Source: an uncultured Eubacteriales bacterium
Lineage (GTDB): Bacteria > Bacillota > Clostridia > Monoglobales > Monoglobaceae
Reading direction: 5' to 3'
Length of the DNA stretch: 64,000 nucleotides
Assembly: GCA_958352815.1 (NCBI GenBank)
Contig: CATWQA010000007.1
Coordinates: 1 to 64,000, forward strand
The notes under the pieces are model-generated. The model saw nothing but the letters and a program-made list of their open reading frames with translations, ran no database searches and was not told the DNA's origin. Made by a program: the position numbers and the translations under genes. This document shows positions 58,429-64,000 of the stretch, one piece after another; within the stretch, counting starts at the first letter, position 1; every line of letters starts with the position of its first letter.

Positions 58429-60808
58429 TTACTTAAAATCAAATAGGTTATATTTTGACGGTGCAATGGGAACAATGCTCCAGAAAGCGGGGCTTGAGGC
58501 AGGGGGACTGCCTGAGGTCTATAATATTGAGCACCCCGACGTGGTTCTCGGTATACACAGAAAGTATGTGGAGGCAGGTGCGGATGTTATTTCTGCCAAT
58601 ACATTTCAGGCAAACGAGCTGAAGCTCAGCGAAAGCGGATATTCTGTTGAGGAAATAATTTCTGCCGGTGTGAAATTGGCAAAGGAGAGCGGAGCAAAGT
58701 ACGTTGCGCTGGATATCGGTCCTTTAGGGCAGCTTATGGAGCCTATGGGAACTCTTACCTTTGAACGGGCTTACGATATGTTCAAGCGGCAGATGACAGT
58801 CGGCGAGAAATCGGGGGCGGATATAATTCTCCTTGAAACAATGTCCGACCTGTTTGAGGTTAAAGCGGCGGTTCTTGCCGCAAGGGAAAATACAGCTTTG
58901 CCCGTGTTCGTCACGATGACTTTCCAAGAGGACGGACGAACCTTTGTAGGCTGCGACCCTAAATCTGTGGCAATTACTCTTTCGGGTCTTGGAGTTGACG
59001 CTCTGGGTGTAAATTGTTCCTTGGGACCGGGTGAGCTTATGCCTATAATTGATGAGCTGCTGCTCTATTCAAGAGTCCCGCTTATGGTGCAGCCTAACGC
59101 AGGGCTTCCCAAAATAGTAGACGGGGAGACGGTGTATAACATTTCTCCCGATGAATTTGCGGAATATATGAGGATTATTGCGGAAAAGGGCGGCGCTGTT
59201 CTGGGCGGGTGCTGCGGAACCGAGCCTGAATTTATAAGAAAGGTTATTGAGAGCACTAAAGACCTGACGCTTAAAAAGGCGGAGCCGCTAAAGGTAACGG
59301 CAGTGTGCTCGGGAACCAAGACCGTAATATTCGACAATGCTGTTACGGTTATCGGAGAGAGAATAAACCCCACAGGCAAGAAGAAACTGAAAGAAAAGCT
59401 TCGGGAGCAGGATTTCGGATATTTGGTGAACGAGGCGATTGCCCAGAAAAACAGCGGCGCAGATGTTCTTGACGTAAACTGCGGATTACCTGAGATAAAT
59501 GAGGCTGAAACCCTTTTGAAGGCGGTTAAGGAAATTCAAGCGGCGGTGAACCTGCCGCTCCAGCTTGACAGCAGTGATAAATCAGCTATTGAGCTAAGCA
59601 TCAGAAACTATAACGGAAAGCCGATTATTAATTCCGTAAACGGCAAAAAGGAGAGCATGGAGGCTATATTCCCTATTGCAAAGAAGTACGGAGCAGTGGT
59701 TGTCGGTCTCTGCCTTGATGAGAGCGGTATACCCGAAACGGCAGAGGAGCGGTTTAAAATTGCAGAAAATATTGTTAAAGCAGCCGAGAGCTACGGAATA
59801 CCCAAAGAGGATATAATTATTGACTGCTTGGTTTTGACGGCTTCGGCTCAGCAGAGTCTGGTTATTGAGACGATTAAGGCAATACGCCTCGTAAAAGAAC
59901 GTTTAGGCGTAAAAACGGTTCTCGGCGTCAGCAACGTGTCTTTTGGTTTGCCTGCAAGACCGATTTTAAACAGTGTTTTCTTAGCTGCCGGTTTTGGCGC
60001 GGGCTTGGACAGCGCTATAGTAAATCCAATGAGCGTTGAGATTATGAAAGCGTTCAGAGGCTTTAAGGTTTTGAATAATCAGGATGTTGACGCAGCGGAC
60101 TATATTGCAAGCTATGCGAATTACAGCGGTGAAACTCCCCAATCAAGGAGCGGAGCGCAAGTATCAAGTGCATCCGATGGTGACCTGAAATCATTGATTA
60201 TTGACGGCAGGCGAGATGAGACGCGGCAAAAGACTATCGAGATGATTAAGGATACCGACCCCATAAGCATAATAGATAATTACTTTATTCCCGCTCTTGA
60301 CGTTGTGGGAGATAGATATGAAAATGGAACTGTATTTTTGCCCCAGCTTATACAGTCGGCAGAGGCTGTAAAGAGCGGCTTTGAGGTTATTAAAGAGAAC
60401 ACTGAAAAGTCAAAGGATAACCAAAAAGGTCGAATTATTCTTGCAACCGTTGAGGGGGATATTCACGACATTGGGAAAAATATTGTAAAAATGCTTCTTG
60501 AAAATTACGGCTATGACGTTATAGACCTAGGTAAGGATGTTCCCATACAAAAGGTTGTTGATGTGGCAATGGAAAATGATATAAGGTTGATTGGGCTCAG
60601 CGCGTTGATGACAACAACGGTCAAGAGCATGAAGGATACAATAACCGCTCTTAAAGAGGCGGGCAGCAAGGCAAAGATTGTTGTGGGCGGCGCCGTTCTT
60701 AATGAAGAATATGTTGATTTTGTGGGCGCTGACTTTTACGGCAAGGACGCGAGAGCAACCGTAAAGGTGGCGGATATGGTGTTCGGTCATGACAAGGAGG
60801 AGATTTAG
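58415..60808 (+). CDS. metH: Cobalamin-dependent methionine synthase (no activation domain)
   Basis: A 797-residue enzyme: homocysteine-binding domain (about 10-285; FDGAMGTML, ending GGCCGT), methyl-THF pterin-binding domain (about 310-565; GERINPTGKKKL, DVNCG), cobalamin cap (about 600-665) and B12-binding domain with DIHDIGKNIV as the His-on motif. The reactivation domain is missing and is encoded by the gene upstream. GTG 58415 is chosen, with AGGAAAA upstream; an earlier in-frame start lies deeper in the previous gene. Confidence 0.94.
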   Translation: MGVVNYLKSNRLYFDGAMGTMLQKAGLEAGGLPEVYNIEHPDVVLGIHRKYVEAGADVISANTFQANELKLSESGYSVEEIISAGVKLAKESGAKYVALDIGPLGQLMEPMGTLTFERAYDMFKRQMTVGEKSGADIILLETMSDLFEVKAAVLAARENTALPVFVTMTFQEDGRTFVGCDPKSVAITLSGLGVDALGVNCSLGPGELMPIIDELLLYSRVPLMVQPNAGLPKIVDGETVYNISPDEFAEYMRIIAEKGGAVLGGCCGTEPEFIRKVIESTKDLTLKKAEPLKVTAVCSGTKTVIFDNAVTVIGERINPTGKKKLKEKLREQDFGYLVNEAIAQKNSGADVLDVNCGLPEINEAETLLKAVKEIQAAVNLPLQLDSSDKSAIELSIRNYNGKPIINSVNGKKESMEAIFPIAKKYGAVVVGLCLDESGIPETAEERFKIAENIVKAAESYGIPKEDIIIDCLVLTASAQQSLVIETIKAIRLVKERLGVKTVLGVSNVSFGLPARPILNSVFLAAGFGAGLDSAIVNPMSVEIMKAFRGFKVLNNQDVDAADYIASYANYSGETPQSRSGAQVSSASDGDLKSLIIDGRRDETRQKTIEMIKDTDPISIIDNYFIPALDVVGDRYENGTVFLPQLIQSAEAVKSGFEVIKENTEKSKDNQKGRIILATVEGDIHDIGKNIVKMLLENYGYDVIDLGKDVPIQKVVDVAMENDIRLIGLSALMTTTVKSMKDTITALKEAGSKAKIVVGGAVLNEEYVDFVGADFYGKDARATVKVADMVFGHDKEEI

Positions 60809-61624
60809 TTGTTAATTGATTTTCATACACATGTGTTCCCTGATAAGATTGCAAAGCGGGCGATTGAAAGCCTTGAGAGCAACGTAATAAGAATGCAGGG
60901 AAAGAATTACCCCGCCGTTACCGACGGAAGCCTGGGAGAATTAATACGTACCATGGCAGAGGACGGGGTGGATTACTCCGTGGTTCTGCCTATTGCGACC
61001 ACAGTTAAGCAATCTGAGTCAATAAATCGGTTTGCAAGAGAGATTAACGGCAAGAACGGGATAATCTCTTTTGGAAGCGTCCATCCCATGCAGGAAGATT
61101 ACGAAAGAGTTCTTGAAGGAATTGCGGAGGCGGGACTAAGGGGAATTAAGCTCCACCCTGAATATCAAGGAACATTTGTAACATCTCCTGAGGTTAAGCG
61201 GGTTGTGAAAAAGGCTACAGAGCTTGGACTGTATGTGGTGTTCCATGCAGGAAGAGATATAGGAATGCCTGAACCTGTCCACTGTATGCCCGAGTGCTTA
61301 AACAGCCTTCTTGACTATGTGGACGGCAGCAAACTGATAGCTGCCCATATGGGCGGCTGGAAGCTGTGGGACGATGTGGAAAAATACATAGTCGGCACTC
61401 CTATAATGATTGACACGTCATACGTGGGCGGATTTATGAGCCCGGAGCAGTTCAAGCGTATTGTTGAAACTCACGGAAGCGAAAAAATTCTGTACGGAAC
61501 TGACCACCCGTGGGAGAGAGCGTACGATTCTAAAAGGTTTGTAGACAGTATAGGTCTTAAACAGGAGGAACTTGATAATATATATTTTAAAAACGCAATA
61601 AGGCTTTTGGATATAGAGCTATAA
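60809..61624 (+). CDS. Amidohydrolase-2 family hydrolase in the met operon
   Basis: A 271-residue metal-dependent hydrolase with HTHVFPD at the start, GIKLHPEYQ, VFHAGRD, AAHMGGWKLWDD and YGTDHPWERAYDS. It is a paralogue of the protein at 12549-13334. It starts with TTG immediately after the metH stop, with AAGGAGGAG in the end of metH, so it is translationally coupled to it. The position suggests a reaction tied to methionine, folate or homocysteine metabolism, but the substrate is unknown. Confidence 0.82.
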   Translation: MLIDFHTHVFPDKIAKRAIESLESNVIRMQGKNYPAVTDGSLGELIRTMAEDGVDYSVVLPIATTVKQSESINRFAREINGKNGIISFGSVHPMQEDYERVLEGIAEAGLRGIKLHPEYQGTFVTSPEVKRVVKKATELGLYVVFHAGRDIGMPEPVHCMPECLNSLLDYVDGSKLIAAHMGGWKLWDDVEKYIVGTPIMIDTSYVGGFMSPEQFKRIVETHGSEKILYGTDHPWERAYDSKRFVDSIGLKQEELDNIYFKNAIRLLDIEL

Positions 61625-61812
61625 ATTTTGATAAAGGCTTTGGCGGCATTGCCGCCGCGGCTTGGGTGTGACCCAACATCTTTGATGTTGGTTGGCACGC
61701 AATATTCCGGTTTGGTTATAGTAGGCAATGTCGATAATAAAACTAAGTTGTTGCTGATGAGGGCGGAATAGGGGCTCGGCAATAGTTTTAAAGGCAAAGC
61801 CTTTATCAAAAT
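61625..61812 (+). repeat. MITE-like element with 18-bp inverted ends containing repeat copy D
   Basis: ATTTTGATAAAGGCTTTG (61625-61642) is perfectly inverted as CAAAGCCTTTATCAAAAT (61795-61812). Between them lies copy D of the dispersed repeat: TGTGACC, the hairpin CCAACATC-TTT-GATGTTGG (61673-61691), GGCACGCAATATTCCGGTTT, GTAGGCAATGTCGATAATAA and AAGTTGTTGC. It begins directly after the amidohydrolase stop codon, so it could also act as its terminator. No coding capacity. Confidence 0.75.
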
Positions 61813-61978
61813 TGGATTTAAAAGTAGGGGCTTAGATGTGGAGCTACAAATGTTTTACTATATTTTATTAAAAATATAACCTAAAATTACTTGATATATT
61901 GCGCTGAATGTAGTATAATCTAAGTGCGGAGCCTATATTTAAAGGCTGAGCTATTTTAGTTAGGAGAAATGTTTAGGT
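61813..61978. other. AT-rich spacer before fmt
   Basis: No gene. The stretch TTGATATATTGCGCTGAATGTAGTATAATC (near 61892-61920) contains TTGATA and TATAAT 17-18 bases apart and is the likely fmt promoter. Confidence 0.5.
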
Positions 61979-62914
61979 ATGAAGATATTGTATATGGGTA
62001 CTCCCGATTTCGCTGTGCCATGCTTGGAGGCAATCGCAAAGAGCGAGGGAAATACCGTGGTCGGCGTTGTGACTCAGCCCGATAAGCCTAAGGGTAGGGG
62101 GCATAAGATGCAGCCTACACCTGTTAAGGTTAAGGCACAGGAGCACAACATTCCCGTGTATCAGCCGATCACCCTTAAAAATAACAGTTTTGCTGAGGAA
62201 TTAAATAATTTAAACCCTGACATAATTGTTGTTGTGGCTTATGGGCAGCTTCTGCCGGAATACGTTCTAAACTACCCAAAATACGGCTGCGTAAATGTTC
62301 ACGGCTCGCTTCTTCCAAAGTATAGGGGAGCGGCTCCTATACAGTGGAGCGTTATAAACGGCGATAAGACCACCGGTGTTACGACCATGTACATGGACAA
62401 ATCTCTTGATACCGGTGATATGATTTTAAAAGAGGAAACGGAAATCGGCGAGACGGAGACTGCGGGCGAGCTGTTTGACAGGCTGTCCGCTATGGGAGCG
62501 AAACTGATTGTAAGAACAATTGAGCTGATAGCTGAGGGCGCTGCGCCCAGGATTAAACAAAATGAGTCCCTGTCATGTTACGCACCTATGATGACAAAGG
62601 AAACCGGTCATATAGATTGGGAAAAGTCTGCGGATGAAATAATCAACTTAATACGCGGAACCAATCCCTGGCCTCTGGCTTTCTCTATGTATAAGTCGGA
62701 TACAATGAAAATTTTCCGAGCCGAAAAGGGCAATATAACAAAGAATGGAACTCCCGGAGAAATTCTGGGAATTGTCGATAAAAAGATTGAAGTACGCTGC
62801 GGCGATAAAACTTCAATTTTGATTGATGAGATACAATTTAAGGGAGGAAAACGCATGACTGTTGCAAGCTACATTAACGGTCATGACATTGAAATCGGGG
62901 AAATTTTAAAGTAG
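61979..62914 (+). CDS. fmt: Methionyl-tRNA formyltransferase
   Basis: A 311-residue enzyme that formylates initiator Met-tRNA using 10-formyl-THF. Motifs: LYMGTPDFAVPCLEA, QPDKPKGRGHK, NVHGSLLPKYRGAAPIQW with the catalytic His/Asn region, and MDKSLDTGDM. The C-terminal OB-like domain is present, so it is full length. Usually found with def and priA; def is not visible here. The next gene starts after 17 bases. Confidence 0.97.
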   Translation: MKILYMGTPDFAVPCLEAIAKSEGNTVVGVVTQPDKPKGRGHKMQPTPVKVKAQEHNIPVYQPITLKNNSFAEELNNLNPDIIVVVAYGQLLPEYVLNYPKYGCVNVHGSLLPKYRGAAPIQWSVINGDKTTGVTTMYMDKSLDTGDMILKEETEIGETETAGELFDRLSAMGAKLIVRTIELIAEGAAPRIKQNESLSCYAPMMTKETGHIDWEKSADEIINLIRGTNPWPLAFSMYKSDTMKIFRAEKGNITKNGTPGEILGIVDKKIEVRCGDKTSILIDEIQFKGGKRMTVASYINGHDIEIGEILK

Positions 62915-62931
62915 ATTTCGGAGGTATAAAA

Positions 62932-63636
62932 TTGTATTTTGGATATTTTGATTCAACTGTAATTTTGCTTATCCCTGCGATTCTTTTCGCAATGTGGGCT
63001 CAGACCAAGGTTTCGAGCACCTTTAATAAGTATTCAAGGGTCGGGAACCTGCGTGGGCTGACAGGCGAGCAGGCAGCGCGGATGATTTTAGATAATAACG
63101 GACTTACTTCCGTACGTATACAGCGAATACACGGAAATCTGACGGATAATTATGATCCGAGAACAAATGTTGTTAATCTTTCCGATTCAACCTATGGGAG
63201 CACCAGCATAGGCGCAATAGGCGTAGCGGCGCATGAGTGCGGCCATGCTGTTCAGCACGCAACAGGTTATACGCCGATTAAAATAAGAAACGGCATTGTT
63301 CCGATTGTGAGTGCGTGTAATAAGCTCTCAATGCCGCTTATCATGCTTGGATTTATTTTGACTGCATTTGGCGGATTTGCTCCGATTATTATTGATATCG
63401 GAATACTCATGTATGCGGCAACAGTTTTGTTCCAGCTTGTGACCCTTCCCGTAGAGTTTAATGCCAGCAGCCGTGCTCTCAAAACCCTTGAATCGTTTCA
63501 AATGCTTAACCAACAGGAAATAGAAGGAGCTCGAAAGGTCTTGTCTGCCGCAGCGATGACATATGTAGCGGCGGCCTTTTCGGCGATTATGACATTGCTG
63601 AGACTTGTTCTGATATCACGGAACAGACGGGATTAA
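62932..63636 (+). CDS. YugP-type zinc metallopeptidase
   Basis: A 234-residue membrane protein with zinc motif HECGH in GVAAHECGHAVQHA, preceded by an N-terminal helix and followed by two or three hydrophobic segments (about 130-175 and 200-225). The motif VEFNASSRAL is typical of the family. It acts at the membrane; the substrate is unknown. The TTG start is supported by GGAGG at good spacing. The fmt-yugP-rsmB order is common in Firmicutes. Confidence 0.92.
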   Translation: MYFGYFDSTVILLIPAILFAMWAQTKVSSTFNKYSRVGNLRGLTGEQAARMILDNNGLTSVRIQRIHGNLTDNYDPRTNVVNLSDSTYGSTSIGAIGVAAHECGHAVQHATGYTPIKIRNGIVPIVSACNKLSMPLIMLGFILTAFGGFAPIIIDIGILMYAATVLFQLVTLPVEFNASSRALKTLESFQMLNQQEIEGARKVLSAAAMTYVAAAFSAIMTLLRLVLISRNRRD

Positions 63637-63644
63637 GGTGGCAT

Positions 63645-64000
63645 ATGAATTCAAGAGAAATTGCGCTGAATATTTTGGTAAAGCTTGACAGAGACCGCGC
63701 CTATGTAAACAAACTGCTGGCTGCCGAATTCAGAAATGCCGATTTAAAGCCTGTGGATAAGGCTTTTATTAACGAACTGGTTCTGGGCTGTGTTAAAAAC
63801 AGGTACTTGCTTGATTATATTATTATGCAGTTTTCAAAAGTCAAAATCAAGAAAATGTCTGTTTGGGTTAGAAATATTTTAGAGCTCGGCGTGTATCAAA
63901 TAATTTTTCTGGATAAGGTTCCGAGTTCAGCGGCGTGCAACGAAAGCGTTAAGCTCGGCAGGAGATATGCAAATCGCTCCTGCGGCTTTATTAACGGTGT
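63645..64000 (+). CDS. rsmB: 16S rRNA cytosine-5 methyltransferase RsmB, N-terminal part
   Basis: The frame starts at ATG 63645 (with AAGGTGG upstream) and runs off the window end; 118 codons are visible. They encode the NusB-like RNA-binding domain: REIALNILVKLDRDRAYVNKLL, INELVLGCVKNRYLLDYI, VWVRNILELGVYQIIFLDKVP and NESVKLGRRYANRSCGFINGV. The catalytic methyltransferase domain lies beyond the window. Probably co-transcribed with fmt. Confidence 0.9.
   Translation, partial: MNSREIALNILVKLDRDRAYVNKLLAAEFRNADLKPVDKAFINELVLGCVKNRYLLDYIIMQFSKVKIKKMSVWVRNILELGVYQIIFLDKVPSSAACNESVKLGRRYANRSCGFING

Overview
The window comes from the chromosome of a low-to-moderate GC, spore-forming, anaerobic Clostridia-type Firmicute. 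Evidence for this: gerA-family germination genes, a BofC-like protein, a high-molecular-weight rubredoxin, strong AGGAGG ribosome binding sites, tig-clpP-clpX order, tRNAs with encoded CCA, and secreted or cytoplasmic xylan/glucan-type glycosidases. I cannot name the species. Most genes are housekeeping. The unusual content is a set of domain fusions and a family of structured dispersed intergenic repeats.

Layout. 1-466: end of a tRNA cluster (Val, Asp, Phe, Gly, Cys). 467-1600: gene-free, packed with hairpins and repeats. 1605-9409: a peptidase C26 gene, a 2033-residue secreted GH3 glycosidase that ends in a rhodanese domain, and a divergent AraC regulator. 9564-9900: tRNA-Met, -Glu, -Arg. 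9995-13334: YesL-like membrane protein, two small probably paralogous proteins of unknown function, and an amidohydrolase. 13335-13941: repeat cluster. 13942-16993 (minus strand): yhbY, a DUF2520 protein and an ankyrin-GH43 fusion. 17317-21191: galE, DUF896, rubredoxin/flavoprotein and the GGGtGRT gene pair. 21375-26112: BceRSAB-type regulator/kinase/ABC transporter cluster, beside an integrase remnant and tRNA-Ser. 26840-31718: tig-clpP-clpX and a zinc-type ABC transporter. 31747-36109: NADPH oxidoreductase, a GerA subunit and a fused GerB-GerC protein. 36147-44569 (minus strand): stalk-domain protein, an XRE-cupin-acyl-CoA synthetase fusion, uvrA and uvrB. 44834-50708: iscS-iscU-mnmA, pcrA and a methyltransferase. 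50788-56594: a sensor protein with a degenerate kinase site, BofC-like protein, class A PBP and Mrp ATPase. 56839-61624: metF, stand-alone MetH activation domain, metH and a second amidohydrolase. 61979-64000: fmt, zinc peptidase and the 5' end of rsmB.

Functional links. IscS, IscU and MnmA form a sulfur-relay operon (persulfide to tRNA 2-thiouridine). metF, the activation domain and metH form a folate/B12 methionine operon. tig-clpP-clpX is protein quality control. uvrB-uvrA is an excision-repair operon. The AraC regulator is divergent from the GH3 gene and is the obvious candidate to control it.

The observations I rate highest are: (1) a dispersed repeat with a hairpin whose stem changes are compensatory between copies; (2) the in-frame GerB-GerC fusion with an internal lipobox; (3) the secreted GH3-rhodanese giant protein; (4) the ankyrin-GH43 fusion; (5) the hybrid sensor with Lys at the phospho-acceptor His position. 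All gene identities rest on reading motifs by eye; no database search was run.
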